64,000 bases of DNA from Reichenbachiella versicolor (lineage in GTDB: Bacteria > Bacteroidota > Bacteroidia > Cytophagales > Cyclobacteriaceae): positions 62,001 to 126,000 of the forward strand of contig NZ_QFZQ01000005.1 in NCBI RefSeq assembly GCF_003171675.1, read 5' to 3'. How positions within the stretch are numbered: the stretch's first letter is position 1; every line of letters starts with the position of its first letter. The translations under genes were made by a program, and so were the position numbers. The notes below the pieces were generated by a model, which saw nothing but the letters and a program-made list of their open reading frames with translations, was not told where the DNA came from and made no database searches. This document shows, in pieces, positions 9,254-19,037 of this stretch.

Positions 9254-10121
9254 TACGCTTCAACAGCCTCAGGCTTTCCAGAACCGCAGCAATTAGAATA
9301 ATCACCCCACCTATCATTACTTGATGGGTGGGCTTTTCTCCTAAAAATAAATACCCTTGAATAATTCCGAATAGAGGAGTTAAACAAGATATGGTACTCA
9401 AAGTAATCACTGGAAAGTGGGCAAAACTATTTACCAATAAGCTGTGACCTACAGCTGTTGTATAAATACCTAAAAGTACAACTGCTATCCAACCATTCAT
9501 TTCTAGAGCTACAAAATCATTGTCACCCATAAAAAAAATAGAAGGAGTTAGCATTATTGCTATCAACATTGCTTGATACATCATCACTGTCAAGCCTGAA
9601 TACCCCGACACAATTCTCTTCGAAAGAATGTTTCGAATTGCATATGTTAGAGCTGAAAACAGGCCAAACAATACTCCTATAGTCACTTGATTTCCAATCG
9701 AAAACTCAGGAACTAAGAAAACAACACCTGAAAAACTGAATAGTGCCAAAAGAACTGAACGAATATCAAACTTAGAACCGAAAAGCAGAGGTTCTATGAC
9801 TGCGGTCATTACTGGATAGGTAAACATAGACAGCATTCCTATCGCTACACTTGAATATTTCAATGCAAGAAAGTAAGTCACCCAATGAGAACCTAACAAC
9901 AGTGCTGTCACTAGTATTGTAAAAAAATCCGACTTACTCTTGAGTGAAACTGATTGTTTGGTGATTTTCAGCACTGAAAATAGTGCAACAGCTGCTAGAA
10001 TACATCGTGACCAAATAATTACCGGTACGGGTAAATCAATAAACCTTCCTAGAGCTCCAGAAGAACTCATAAACACAATAGACAGTATAAACTGGCTAAA
10101 GTATAGCACTCTCTTATCCAT
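9246..10121 (-). CDS. EamA/DMT-family transporter
   Basis: 291 residues with about ten hydrophobic segments in two similar halves, the layout of EamA-type drug/metabolite transporters in the inner membrane. The second half keeps the typical LTPLFGIIQGYLFLGEKP and GGVIILIAAVL ending. Substrate is not predictable. The ATG at 10121 starts directly with the first helix (MDKRVLYFSQFILSIVF). It stands alone, 38 bp from the next minus-strand gene. Confidence 0.85.
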   Translation of the reverse strand: MDKRVLYFSQFILSIVFMSSSGALGRFIDLPVPVIIWSRCILAAVALFSVLKITKQSVSLKSKSDFFTILVTALLLGSHWVTYFLALKYSSVAIGMLSMFTYPVMTAVIEPLLFGSKFDIRSVLLALFSFSGVVFLVPEFSIGNQVTIGVLFGLFSALTYAIRNILSKRIVSGYSGLTVMMYQAMLIAIMLTPSIFFMGDNDFVALEMNGWIAVVLLGIYTTAVGHSLLVNSFAHFPVITLSTISCLTPLFGIIQGYLFLGEKPTHQVMIGGVIILIAAVLESLRLLKRTN

Positions 10122-10159
10122 GAGCGCTAAGGTAGAATATTATAACCATTGAGATAGAG

Positions 10160-11065
10160 TCAGGAAACTCCTATATCCTCTCTTTGATTTAGTTTTCTAA
10201 AAGATGGGATTGACATGTTACCAAAGTAATCATCGAACAATTGACTTAAATAAGAGTGGGAAAAAATATCCCTTTCAAAAAACTCATCAGCTATATCCGG
10301 AACATAGTCCTTGATTTGCTTATCTGTCACATTAAGAAGAGACCTGAAAATTTTAAAAAACTTCTTCTCATTATAATCAAGCCTCTGATCTGCTAGTAAA
10401 GTCTTTATTGCCATCTCTGCTAATTGAAGCTCTTCATGTTCAGTTAGCTCAGCACTATCCACCATCTTGAAATAATCTTTCAAAAATTCCAATCCCATGG
10501 CGTTGATCCCCATAATCAAGGCATCTAATTCCACATCGATATTGATTCCTTTAAAAAGTTCGTTTTCAGTAGTAATCTTCCTAATTAGATCAATTTCCTT
10601 CTTATGAATATGACCATCGCATGTCATAAAGGCAAATGCCGTATTAAGCATAATACGACTAAAATTATAAAGTTTGTTTTGGTTATATCTGTAAGCCTGA
10701 GTCCTTATCCAGTCTGCTATTCCTTGAACGTTTTCATCAACCCTTTGCTTAATTTGGGAATTATTTGTCAAGGACTTAGCCGAATTCAAAACTTCTAAAG
10801 CATTAGCTTCTGAAAAGTTCGGGTTATCTTTCGTAGTTAAGAAATAGTCAATGCCACACTGGAGAATTTCAGTAGCTAAATGATCAATCACCTTTTCTGA
10901 AATCAACTTCTCTTGAGAATCAATATCTTTTAATGCTGATACATGTTCTTGAGTAGCGAACAGTAATTGCATTCCTAGTTCATAGCCATTGGGTTGGTTT
11001 TCGTACCGCTTTTCTCTGGTTTCTCGAACTCTAGATTCTACTTCAAGTATAAGATCACTGATCAT
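10160..11065 (-). CDS. TerB-like helical protein
   Basis: 301 residues, all-helical and cytosolic, with no signal peptide or membrane segment. Two copies of an acidic pattern are visible: TCDGHIHKKEIDLIRKI near residue 150 and LADQRLDYNEKKFFKIF near residue 232. Their Asp and Glu spacing matches the metal-binding repeats of TerB/DjlA-type domains. TerB proteins are linked to tellurite and phage-stress systems, but no other ter genes are nearby, so no role is assigned. Confidence 0.5.
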   Translation of the reverse strand: MISDLILEVESRVRETREKRYENQPNGYELGMQLLFATQEHVSALKDIDSQEKLISEKVIDHLATEILQCGIDYFLTTKDNPNFSEANALEVLNSAKSLTNNSQIKQRVDENVQGIADWIRTQAYRYNQNKLYNFSRIMLNTAFAFMTCDGHIHKKEIDLIRKITTENELFKGINIDVELDALIMGINAMGLEFLKDYFKMVDSAELTEHEELQLAEMAIKTLLADQRLDYNEKKFFKIFRSLLNVTDKQIKDYVPDIADEFFERDIFSHSYLSQLFDDYFGNMSIPSFRKLNQREDIGVS

Positions 11066-11188
11066 TCGTAATTCGACTTTGTAGTTTAACTAATTGAAAG
11101 CTGGTATCGTCCAGCTGGAATATAGTAAATTTTAGAGATTTAGCTCATATTCCTAAACTGGTAAATAGACAGAATACTACTTATTAAT

Positions 11189-11785
11189 CTACAAACTTTC
11201 GTTTATAGCTTGAATATAGTTCAGAACTTCTTGCTGCCCCACCTTCTGAGCAGATGATGTCACAAAATTAGGAGGTAACTCATCCCAAGATTTTTTTAGC
11301 TCACGTCTGAACGCTGCTATGTTAGCTTGAATTTTTGAATTACCAGGTTTATCAGCTTTAGTAAAGATTATCCCAAAAGGTATCCCATTTTCTCCTGCCC
11401 ACTGAATAAACTCTAAGTCAATCTTTTGCGGAGGAATACGTGAATCTATTAAAACAAACATACTTGCCATATTCTCTCGAAACAACAAATAATCTTTGTT
11501 CATCTTATCCCACTTCTCTTTAAGGACTTTACTGACTTGAGCCCATCCATATCCAGGTAAATCCACTAGATACCACTCTTTGTTAATAAAAAAATGATTA
11601 ATCAATTGTGTCTTACCTGGTTTACCTGATGTCTTGGCTAAACTTGTTTTATTGGTAAGCATATTTATGAGCGAGGACTTACCGACATTAGACCTACCAA
11701 TAAAGGCATACTCTGGCTCGTCCAACTTTGGACACTTCTTGTAATCTTGATTACTTATGACGAATTCCGCACTCTTGATTTTCAT
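11189..11785 (-). CDS. engB: ribosome biogenesis GTPase YsxC/EngB
   Basis: EngB binds assembling 50S subunits and hydrolyses GTP. The 198-residue length is standard. The G1 loop GRSNVGKSS starts at residue 30, the G3 motif is DLPGYGW, and the G4 motif FTKADK is near residue 140. The ATG at 11785 (MKIKSAEFVIS) matches the usual N-terminus. It is a single gene, divergent from ubiE. Confidence 0.95.
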   Translation of the reverse strand: MKIKSAEFVISNQDYKKCPKLDEPEYAFIGRSNVGKSSLINMLTNKTSLAKTSGKPGKTQLINHFFINKEWYLVDLPGYGWAQVSKVLKEKWDKMNKDYLLFRENMASMFVLIDSRIPPQKIDLEFIQWAGENGIPFGIIFTKADKPGNSKIQANIAAFRRELKKSWDELPPNFVTSSAQKVGQQEVLNYIQAINESL

Positions 11786-11917
11786 ATCTTCTTTCTCAGC
11801 AAAGTCGCAAAATTGCTAAATCCACTGGACTAATGTCCCTGTCAGACATATTTCTTTGGAGTTTAGATCAATTCGAGGGATAGTCATTAATATTGCGCAG
11901 CATTAAATCGATAGGCA

Positions 11918-12643
11918 TTGACAGTATTACCATATAAAGACCAAACAGGAAGTAAAAAAGAACAGGTTTCACAGATGTTTGATAGCATCAGTAAGAAGTA
12001 TGATTTCCTTAATCATTTCTTGAGTATGGGGATCGATATTATTTGGCGAAAGAAGGCAATGAAACAACTCAAAGCCAATCAACCAAAACTCATACTAGAT
12101 GTAGCTACAGGAACTGGAGACTTAGCAATCGAAGCATTAAAATCACTACAACCTGACAAGGTAATAGGAGTAGATATTTCCAGAGGAATGCTCGATGTTG
12201 GAATTGAGAAAATGAAGAAACTTGGTCTATCTGAAAAAATTGAGATGCAAATGGGAGACTCAGAACAGTTACTATTTGAAGACAATAAGTTTGATGCTGT
12301 GATCGTTGCTTTTGGAGTGAGAAACTTTCAAAATCTAGAAAAAGGTCTCGCTGATATGAAACGTGTACTCAAAGATGGAGGAAAGTTGATGGTGCTTGAA
12401 TTCTCAAAACCAACAAAATTCCCAATGAAACAATTATACGGGTTCTATTTTAAGGCTATTTTGCCATTGATTGGTAAATTAGTCTCTAAAGACAATGCAG
12501 CGTACACTTATTTACCTGAGTCTGTTCAAGAATTCCCTTATGGTGATGGATTCTTGGAAGTATTAACTAAAGTCGGTTTAAAAGAAACTAAATGTATCCC
12601 GCTTACCTTTGGCATAAGCTCAATTTACACAGCAGTAAAGTAA
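11918..12643 (+). CDS. ubiE: demethylmenaquinone methyltransferase
   Basis: UbiE/MenG performs the C-methylation that converts demethylmenaquinone to menaquinone, using SAM. The 241 residues carry the SAM loop DVATGTGD (61-68) and the family signatures [13 protein letters not shown] and LEFSKP. The start is a TTG; the N-terminal [21 protein letters not shown] agrees with Bacteroidota homologues, whereas the first ATG would remove 20 conserved residues. The last 52 bases overlap the PorT-like gene, a neighbour pair typical of Bacteroidota. menA at 16.3 kb is in the same pathway. Confidence 0.94.
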   Translation: MTVLPYKDQTGSKKEQVSQMFDSISKKYDFLNHFLSMGIDIIWRKKAMKQLKANQPKLILDVATGTGDLAIEALKSLQPDKVIGVDISRGMLDVGIEKMKKLGLSEKIEMQMGDSEQLLFEDNKFDAVIVAFGVRNFQNLEKGLADMKRVLKDGGKLMVLEFSKPTKFPMKQLYGFYFKAILPLIGKLVSKDNAAYTYLPESVQEFPYGDGFLEVLTKVGLKETKCIPLTFGISSIYTAVK

Positions 12644-13383
12644 TTCTTACTCTAGCGATTTTCGCCTGCTTGGCGAATTCAATTACTAGTCAGGCACAAG
12701 ATCGTTCAGTATTGAACCTCCCTTTTTTTGATAGTCAAAAAATTCATTACGGGTTTTTATTAGGTGTTGGTATATCCAATTTCAAAATGAAATACGATAG
12801 TGCCTATGCTTCAACGGAACTTGACACCTTACATTCTATTGTCGCAAAAGGTGCTGCGGGATTTAAACTTGGCTTTATAGTAGATTACCATTTCAATGAT
12901 GTATTAGATGCACGTTTCAGTCCTACTGTTAGTTTCAATCAACTTAAACTCGATTATCGATATACAGATGGTTCTACTATAGAGTCTTTATCCGACCCTA
13001 CATTTGTAGAACTACCTCTACTACTTAAATACAAATCTGTTAGGAGAAAAAACACCAGAATGTATGGATTGGTTGGAGTTAATCCTTCGTTCAAAGTAAG
13101 TGGTACTAAAGAGAAGGAAGATAATACTGAAAGGCTACTTCTCAACAATTTCAACTTGAACCTTGAGTTTGGAGCTGGATTTGATTTGTACCAGTCTCTT
13201 TTCAAATTCTCTCCGGAGGTTCGTTATTCTTGGGGATTATTAGATTTATTGGACAGAAGTGAACCAAACTTATACAGCTTCCCAATACAAAGATTAGCTC
13301 TTCATACTATCACTTTCTACATCACATTCGAAGGAGGCCCTTCCGAACTAAAAGTAGGTGGCGGTAAAAAAAGAAGAAGGTAA
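12592..13383 (+). CDS. porT: PorT-like outer-membrane beta-barrel protein (type IX secretion/gliding)
   Basis: 263 residues with a signal peptide (cut near SQAQD, about residue 36) and amphipathic strands ending in an aromatic-containing C-terminus, as in an 8-stranded outer-membrane barrel. PorT is required for type IX secretion. The identification rests on the family style ([28 protein letters not shown]) and on its position directly after and overlapping ubiE, a well-known Bacteroidota arrangement. The ATG at 12592 gives a good n-region; no later start keeps the signal peptide. The basic C-terminal tail GGGKKRRR is notable. Confidence 0.8.
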   Translation: MYPAYLWHKLNLHSSKVILTLAIFACLANSITSQAQDRSVLNLPFFDSQKIHYGFLLGVGISNFKMKYDSAYASTELDTLHSIVAKGAAGFKLGFIVDYHFNDVLDARFSPTVSFNQLKLDYRYTDGSTIESLSDPTFVELPLLLKYKSVRRKNTRMYGLVGVNPSFKVSGTKEKEDNTERLLLNNFNLNLEFGAGFDLYQSLFKFSPEVRYSWGLLDLLDRSEPNLYSFPIQRLALHTITFYITFEGGPSELKVGGGKKRRR

Positions 13384-13509
13384 TAGTTAATTTTTCAATT
13401 ATGAGGTGATCTCATTGAATGATTAATCCTATACAGCTATAATAGTTTTAGAAGATAATTTACAGACCTTCATTCAACTATTATCCCATACATCTTTAAT
13501 GAGTATTTG

Positions 13510-14463
13510 TTATTTCTTAAAAAAAGAATCTACAAATTCAGTTTTATTAAATACCTGAAGATCATCAATACCTTCACCTACTCCGATATACTTTACTGGG
13601 ATCTTGAATTGATCAGAGATACCAATTACTACACCTCCTTTAGCAGTTCCATCAAGTTTAGTAATTGCTAACGCAGAGACATCTGTAGCTTTAGTAAACT
13701 CTTTTGCTTGTATAAAAGCATTTTGCCCTGTCGATCCATCCAACACTAGTAGAATCTCATGAGGAGCGTCAGGAATAAACTTCTGAACAACTTTCTTAAT
13801 TTTAGTCAACTCATTCATCAAGTTAACTTTTGTATGTAAGCGGCCAGCTGTATCTATTATAACGACATCTGCATTCTCCTCTTTACCCTGTTTAGCAGTA
13901 TCAAAAGCCACAGAGGCTGGATCAGTGTTCATTCCATGGTTTACCACCGGAACACCTATTCGTTCTCCCCAAAGTTTTAATTGATCCACCGCAGCAGCTC
14001 TAAACGTATCTGCTGCTCCCAAAATAACTTTTTTGCCTTTTTTATGAAACTGAGATGACAACTTCCCTATAGTTGTTGTCTTTCCTACTCCATTCACACC
14101 AACCACAAGAATAACATGAGGGCCATCATGTTTAGGAACATCAAAATCTTCTAAGTCTTCTGTATTATTTTCTGAGAGCAGACCAGCTATTTCTTCTTTG
14201 AGAATTTGATTTAGCTCCTCAGACCCTAGGTACTTATCACGAGCGACTCGATCTTCGATACGTTCTATAATCTTTACAGTCGTATCTACTCCTACATCAG
14301 ATGTAATTAACACCTCTTCTAACTCATCCAAGACCTCATCGTCTACAGTTGTTTTACCTGCGACTGCTTTACCTAACTTATTAAAAAAGCTCTCTTTAGA
14401 CTTTTCTAGTCCTTTATCTAGAGTTTCCTTTTTCTCCTTTGAAAAAATCTTGAACAATGCCAT
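13510..14463 (-). CDS. ftsY: signal recognition particle receptor
   Basis: FtsY is the SRP receptor GTPase that docks ribosome-nascent chains at the membrane. The 317 residues are the short form common in Bacteroidota, without a long acidic A domain. An N domain (about 1-110) is followed by the G domain with GVNGVGKTTT (122-131), DTAGRLHTKVNLM and TKLDGTAKGG. It lies downstream of DUF4295, behind a terminator, in an order conserved in the phylum. Confidence 0.96.
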   Translation of the reverse strand: MALFKIFSKEKKETLDKGLEKSKESFFNKLGKAVAGKTTVDDEVLDELEEVLITSDVGVDTTVKIIERIEDRVARDKYLGSEELNQILKEEIAGLLSENNTEDLEDFDVPKHDGPHVILVVGVNGVGKTTTIGKLSSQFHKKGKKVILGAADTFRAAAVDQLKLWGERIGVPVVNHGMNTDPASVAFDTAKQGKEENADVVIIDTAGRLHTKVNLMNELTKIKKVVQKFIPDAPHEILLVLDGSTGQNAFIQAKEFTKATDVSALAITKLDGTAKGGVVIGISDQFKIPVKYIGVGEGIDDLQVFNKTEFVDSFFKK

Positions 14464-14486
14464 AAGGGTACAGTGGTTTATAGAAA

Positions 14487-14520
14487 ATAAAAAAGTCTCC
14501 TGACAGAACCAGGAGACTTA
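14487..14520 (-). terminator. Terminator after rpmB-rpmG-DUF4295
   Basis: A 10-bp stem (AAGTCTCCTG with CAGGAGACTT) is followed on the minus strand by a run of T. It lies between the DUF4295 stop and the ftsY start, so ftsY needs read-through or its own promoter. Confidence 0.85.
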
Positions 14521-14543
14521 AAAATACTTTGAAATGACTAAGA

Positions 14544-14696
14544 TTATTTAGAAGCTAATACTTCTTTTACTCTATCTTCAGTCACAATCTCTTCTCTGAA
14601 AGAGTAAGCACCAGACTCAGTCTTAACTGCTTTGATCACTTTAGCGTACTTTACACCATCTTTTTTCTTCAGCGTTGCAACTACCTTCTTAGCCAT
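14544..14696 (-). CDS. DUF4295 family protein
   Basis: A 50-residue protein, MAKKVVATLKKKDGVKYAKV onward, ending EDRVKEVLASK. It is basic and small like a ribosomal protein. DUF4295 is a Bacteroidota family nearly always placed after rpmG. The ATG at 14696 is 2 bp after the rpmG stop, so translation is likely coupled. A ribosome-associated role is inferred from context only. Confidence 0.9.
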   Translation of the reverse strand: MAKKVVATLKKKDGVKYAKVIKAVKTESGAYSFREEIVTEDRVKEVLASK

Positions 14697-14698
14697 CT

Positions 14699-14881
14699 TT
14701 ATTTAATTTCTTTGTGAACAGTATATTTTTTCAAGATCGGATTGTATTTCTTCAATTCGATTCTATCAGGAGTATTCTTCCTGTTTTTAGTCGTAATATA
14801 TCTAGATGTACCAGGCTGACCACTGTTTTTATGCTCAGTGCACTCTAGGATTACTTGTACTCTATTTCCTTTCTTAGCCAT
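14699..14881 (-). CDS. rpmG: 50S ribosomal protein L33
   Basis: The 60 residues carry the L33 signature [12 protein letters not shown]...[21 protein letters not shown]. Of the zinc-binding cysteines in the C+ form only one remains, so this is the zinc-free (C-) type. It is the middle gene of rpmB-rpmG-DUF4295, 13 bp after rpmB. Confidence 0.96.
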   Translation of the reverse strand: MAKKGNRVQVILECTEHKNSGQPGTSRYITTKNRKNTPDRIELKKYNPILKKYTVHKEIK

Positions 14882-14894
14882 CTTACTCTATTGA

Positions 14895-15131
14895 TTATAG
14901 TATTACGCCGTTAGCTTTTGCTTTTCTCAATACCGCAGAGATACCATTCTTGTTGATTGTTTTCAACGCAGTAGAAGATACCTTCAACGTCACCCATCTA
15001 TCTTCCTCAGGGATATAAAATCTTTTCTTGAAAAGGTTCGGATAGAACTTTCTCTTAGTCTTATTGTTGGCATGGGAAACGTTGTTTCCTACTCTTGGCC
15101 TTTTACCTGTTATTTGACAAACTCTTGACAT
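14895..15131 (-). CDS. rpmB: 50S ribosomal protein L28
   Basis: 78 residues with the L28 start [20 protein letters not shown] and the conserved KRKFYPNL and WVTLKVS segments. It leads the operon; its promoter box is at 15172-15179. Confidence 0.97.
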   Translation of the reverse strand: MSRVCQITGKRPRVGNNVSHANNKTKRKFYPNLFKKRFYIPEEDRWVTLKVSSTALKTINKNGISAVLRKAKANGVIL

Positions 15132-15171
15132 CTCTTCTCGTCTTTTTATTCGATTTTCAAAAATCGGAGTG

Positions 15172-15200
15172 CAAATATAGAGAAACTTTATTGAAAATCA
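15172..15200 (-). promoter_or_regulatory. Promoter of the rpmB operon
   Basis: The minus strand reads CTATATTTGCACTCCG, an exact TAnnTTTG -7 box (15172-15179) followed by GCACTCC. The leader to the rpmB ATG is about 35 bases. The -33 element is degenerate. Confidence 0.7.
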
Positions 15201-15270
15201 CGAAGAGACTCTAAAAGTTCATAAAGATTTTAAAGAGAAGTTCACCTTCAACAGTCAAGTATTCAACTTA

Positions 15271-15621
15271 TTAGCCTCCAGACTTTTTAGCTTTATAACC
15301 TTCCTTAGATAGAACTTCAAGAACTTTATCTCTAAAATCTCCTTGAATCATGATCTCCCCCTCCTTAACATTACCTCCTACTCCACATTTAGATTTAAGA
15401 AGTTTGCCTAAGTTTTTCAAGTCTTCCGTATTTCCTACGAATCCAGTCACTAGAGTTACTTGCTTTCCCCCACGATTCTTTTTATCCAGCATAACCTTTA
15501 GACTTTGCTCTGAAGGAGCTAATGTTTCTTCCTCACCCCATTCATCTTCTGTGTAGTCAAAAGAATCATCAGTAGAATAAACTACACCTACTCTATTCTT
15601 AAACTTGTTCTTTTTAGCCAT
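15271..15621 (-). CDS. SUI1/YciH-family translation initiation factor-like protein
   Basis: 116 residues. The C-terminal two thirds have the eIF1/SUI1 fold signature: KNRGGKQVTLVTGF, LKNLGKLLKSKCGVGGNVKEGEIMIQGDFRDKVLEVL. The family helps select the initiation codon in archaea and eukaryotes; the bacterial role is less clear. The ATG at 15621 gives a basic N-terminus MAKKNKFKNRVG. A single gene. Confidence 0.9.
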   Translation of the reverse strand: MAKKNKFKNRVGVVYSTDDSFDYTEDEWGEEETLAPSEQSLKVMLDKKNRGGKQVTLVTGFVGNTEDLKNLGKLLKSKCGVGGNVKEGEIMIQGDFRDKVLEVLSKEGYKAKKSGG

Positions 15622-15671
15622 AATCCAAAATTAGCACTTATTAGACTAATCAACTTACTATAGTTATAAAA

Positions 15672-15718
15672 CAAAAACAGCAAGTACCTGAACTAGAAAA
15701 GTCCAGTAAACTTGCTGA
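15672..15718 (-). terminator. Terminator after the 131-residue secreted TPR-like protein
   Basis: CAGCAAGT and ACTTGCTG pair across a long loop; on the minus strand a T-run follows the stem. Confidence 0.65.
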
Positions 15719-15746
15719 CTATTTATTCACTTAGCTATATATAAGT

Positions 15747-16142
15747 TCAACTACTAGGATAGAGTTTAGATAGTTTGAATTGAACTCTTGAAATATCTCC
15801 TCCATCTTTTTGCTGCTGTGTAAGCTGGATACTTTTTACATAACTTTCCATAGCCTTTGAAGGTAGATTACTTTTAAGGTAATAGTCCCCGAGAACTTCA
15901 AAGTTGTAGGCATCTTCTTTAATGCTTATCGACTTATCTATCCAGTCTTTCGCTTGACTATAACCTGCATTCTTACTAATAAGATATTGCGCTTGAGCAG
16001 CTAATAATTTCCAGTCATCTGGAGAGCCATTTTCTACAGTTTCAATGGCTTTTAAAACAGCTTTTTCTTTGGTTCCTGCGAAAGCAAAACTCGCAGATAA
16101 AAGTACTACTACTATTAGTGTAGAAATTTTTGAAGTATACAT
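15747..16142 (-). CDS. Small exported TPR-like protein
   Basis: 131 residues with a signal peptide (SASFAFAGTKEK, cut near residue 23). The rest is helical, with TPR-like phrases such as NFEVLGDYYLKSNLPSKAMESYVKSIQL. It is probably a periplasmic scaffolding or binding protein with two to three TPR units; partner unknown. A single gene with its own terminator. Confidence 0.6.
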   Translation of the reverse strand: MYTSKISTLIVVVLLSASFAFAGTKEKAVLKAIETVENGSPDDWKLLAAQAQYLISKNAGYSQAKDWIDKSISIKEDAYNFEVLGDYYLKSNLPSKAMESYVKSIQLTQQQKDGGDISRVQFKLSKLYPSS

Positions 16143-16307
16143 GATTGATATGGTTTAAGTTTACAACAACAGCCTTAACGTATTGGCTTTACTACTAAGA
16201 CTACCAATCAACCAAAAAGATTACACCAGAAATTCAAAATGTCGACATTTTACTATTAGTCAATATATAATTCAGAATTAATGTAATAAATAGATTCTAA
16301 GTTATGA

Positions 16308-17201
16308 CTAAGTGAGGTTTAACCCTAATCCGAATAACAATACAAATAGTAATGTACTGATTGCTAACTGCTTCAAATAGGGATCTAACTCCATTGCATT
16401 GGTTTTGGATCTAACCGCAACAACATTCTTCAACAATAAAGGAGTAATCAACAAGAAAAGAAATTGTGCCCAAGAAGTAAAAGTTAAGCCAGTAAACAAA
16501 AGAGCCGTTATAATAGCTCCAATTATCAGAATAGTATGATAAGCAACAGCTGCCTTTCTCCCTATACGAACTGGTATGGAACGCTTACCTGCCTTAATGT
16601 CTGATTCTATATCTCTAATATTATTGACATTTAAAACTCCTGTAGCTAAAAAACCTGAACTAATCGCTGGCAGTAGTATAATTGAATTAAAAGATTTGGT
16701 CTGCATATAATATGAACCTACTACTCCTACTAAACCAAAAAAAATAAATACAGATATATCTCCTAAACCTACATATCCATAAGGATTATTACCCGCTGTA
16801 TAAGTAATCGCTGCATAAATGGCCATCAAACCCAAAGCTAGAAATGACAATGCTATTACTATTTGATCTTGAAAGACTATCCATATAAGAAGAATACCTG
16901 ATAATAATGAAAGCCCTGCAAACAAGTAGATAGCTTTTCTCATTTGAACAAGAGTAATACTACCTGTTTGTACTGCTCTAGATGGCCCCTCTCTATGGTC
17001 AGAATCCGCACCATGAATAGAATCCCCATAGTCATTGGCCAAGTTCGAAAGAATCTGTAAAAAGACAGTAGTCAGAATAGTCAAAGATCCAACCCAACAA
17101 TCAAACCTCCCTACCCAAGCAGCCAGAAAATTCCCCATAAGAATACATGACAACGATAGCGGAAGTGTCCTCAGCCTAAAAGCCTGAATCCATTTTTTCA
17201 T
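16308..17201 (-). CDS. menA: 1,4-dihydroxy-2-naphthoate polyprenyltransferase
   Basis: MenA attaches the isoprenoid tail to dihydroxynaphthoate in menaquinone synthesis at the inner membrane. The 297 residues have about eight membrane helices and the UbiA-family Asp motif in NLANDYGDSIHGADSDHREGP (about residues 54-74), with the second motif NNIRDIESDIKAGKRSIPVRIG near 195. It is 48 bp downstream of argS on the same strand. Confidence 0.92.
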   Translation of the reverse strand: MKKWIQAFRLRTLPLSLSCILMGNFLAAWVGRFDCWVGSLTILTTVFLQILSNLANDYGDSIHGADSDHREGPSRAVQTGSITLVQMRKAIYLFAGLSLLSGILLIWIVFQDQIVIALSFLALGLMAIYAAITYTAGNNPYGYVGLGDISVFIFFGLVGVVGSYYMQTKSFNSIILLPAISSGFLATGVLNVNNIRDIESDIKAGKRSIPVRIGRKAAVAYHTILIIGAIITALLFTGLTFTSWAQFLFLLITPLLLKNVVAVRSKTNAMELDPYLKQLAISTLLFVLLFGLGLNLT

Positions 17202-17249
17202 TAGAAATAAAATTAAATCTCTGACCTATGATTTATAGCAATCAACTAC

Positions 17250-19037
17250 TTACATCCTTTCTGGCACCTTGATACCTAATAGCGACATTCCAAATTTAAT
17301 CTGACGAGCTACTTGTACAGATAGAGCTACTCTAAATTGAACTACTTTATCATTATCGTCGCCGAAGATCTGCTTCTCTGCATAAAATTTATTGTAATCT
17401 TTGGCTAAGTCATATACATACTGTGCTATTATAGAAGGACTGTATTCTTCTGCTGCTAATGATATTTTAGACTTAATATCAGATAATAAGAAAATCAGTT
17501 CTGACTCTATAGAATCTAAAGCCAACCCAGTATCAACAGCACCATAAGTTATACCCAATTCATCTGCTCTCCTTTTTATCGCAGAAATACGTGCATGTGT
17601 ATACTGAATAAATGGACCTGTATTCCCTTGGAACTCGATAGACTCTTTAGGATCGAAAAGCATACGTTTCTTTGGATCCACCTTGAGTAAGAAATACTTT
17701 AATGCTCCTAGCCCAAGCGTATCATAAAGTTCATTTGCCTGCTCGGTAGTAAAACCTTCTATTTTGCCAAGTTCTCTGGTATGATCCTCAGCCGTCTTCA
17801 CCATCTCTGTCATCAGATCATCTGCATCCACTACCGTACCTTCACGAGACTTCATCTTTCCCGATGGAAGGTCTACCATGCCGTACGACAAATGATATAA
17901 TCCATCAGCCCAATTGTATCCCAGTTTTTTCAAAATCAAGAAAAGTACCTTGAAATGATAATCCTGTTCATTCCCTACAGTGTAGACCATTTTTTCAAGA
18001 CCTTCAAATTCCTTATTCCTCTGAATAGCCGTACCAATATCTTGAGTCATGTAAACAGCAGTTCCATCGGACCTACGAACAATCTTTTCATCCAATCCAT
18101 CAGCTGTCAGGTCAATCCAAACAGATCCATCTTCCTTTTCAAAGAACTGACCTCCTTCTAAACCAGCTTCTACTTCATCCTTACCCAATAAATAAGTATC
18201 TGACTCATAGTAAAGCTTGTCAAATTCAACTCCCATTTGCTTATAGGTAGTATTGAACCCATCATAGACCCAACCGTTCATTTTCTGCCATAGAGCGTAG
18301 ACTTTAGGATCTTTCGCCTCCCATTTTCGAAGCATTTCCTGAGCCTCTAGTAATAGAGGGGCTTGTTTTTCCGCTTCCTCTTTAGATATACCTTCTTCTT
18401 GAAGTTTAGCTATTTCCTCTTTGTAAGCTTTATCAAAAGCCACATAGTATTTACCGGCAAGCTTATCACCTTTGAGCCCACTTGATTCAGGAGTTTCTCC
18501 ATCTCCAAATTTCAACCAAGCAATCATAGATTTACAGATGTGTATTCCTCTATCATTTATGATTTGAACTTTAACAACATCATAGCCCAATGCTTCGTAA
18601 ATTTTCGAAACGGAATAACCAAGGAAATTATTTCTGAGATGGCCTAAATGAAGCGGTTTATTCGTATTCGGAGAAGAATATTCTACCATCATTCTTTTAC
18701 CATTAGAAACTGGGGTTTCTAACGTTTTGTCATCTAAAATCCCATTCAGAATACTATTCCATATCGATCCATCAAGTTCGATATTCAAAAAACCTTTTAC
18801 GACATTATAACCGGCTACCGCCTTACAATTAGACTTGAGGAATTCTCCTAGCTCTTCTGCTGTTTGCATAGGGTTCTTCTTTGAAATCTTCCCATATGGA
18901 AATGTCACGAAAGTGTAAGTCCCTGCAAACTCTTTTCTTGTTGGTTGCAAAGCCAATTGGCCTGCGTCAACATTGTGATCATATAAGGATTTCAGTCCCT
19001 CTGAAAGTGTTAATTGAATATCTGATGCTACGTTCAT
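17250..19037 (-). CDS. argS: arginyl-tRNA synthetase
   Basis: A class I synthetase of 595 residues that charges tRNA-Arg. The HIGH-type motif sits in SSPNTNKPLHLGHLRNN (near residue 120), the KMSKS-type motif is KMKSREG (near 395), and the DALR anticodon-binding domain occupies the end. The N-terminal Add1 domain is present. The ATG at 19037 is well supported. Confidence 0.96.
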   Translation of the reverse strand: MNVASDIQLTLSEGLKSLYDHNVDAGQLALQPTRKEFAGTYTFVTFPYGKISKKNPMQTAEELGEFLKSNCKAVAGYNVVKGFLNIELDGSIWNSILNGILDDKTLETPVSNGKRMMVEYSSPNTNKPLHLGHLRNNFLGYSVSKIYEALGYDVVKVQIINDRGIHICKSMIAWLKFGDGETPESSGLKGDKLAGKYYVAFDKAYKEEIAKLQEEGISKEEAEKQAPLLLEAQEMLRKWEAKDPKVYALWQKMNGWVYDGFNTTYKQMGVEFDKLYYESDTYLLGKDEVEAGLEGGQFFEKEDGSVWIDLTADGLDEKIVRRSDGTAVYMTQDIGTAIQRNKEFEGLEKMVYTVGNEQDYHFKVLFLILKKLGYNWADGLYHLSYGMVDLPSGKMKSREGTVVDADDLMTEMVKTAEDHTRELGKIEGFTTEQANELYDTLGLGALKYFLLKVDPKKRMLFDPKESIEFQGNTGPFIQYTHARISAIKRRADELGITYGAVDTGLALDSIESELIFLLSDIKSKISLAAEEYSPSIIAQYVYDLAKDYNKFYAEKQIFGDDNDKVVQFRVALSVQVARQIKFGMSLLGIKVPERM

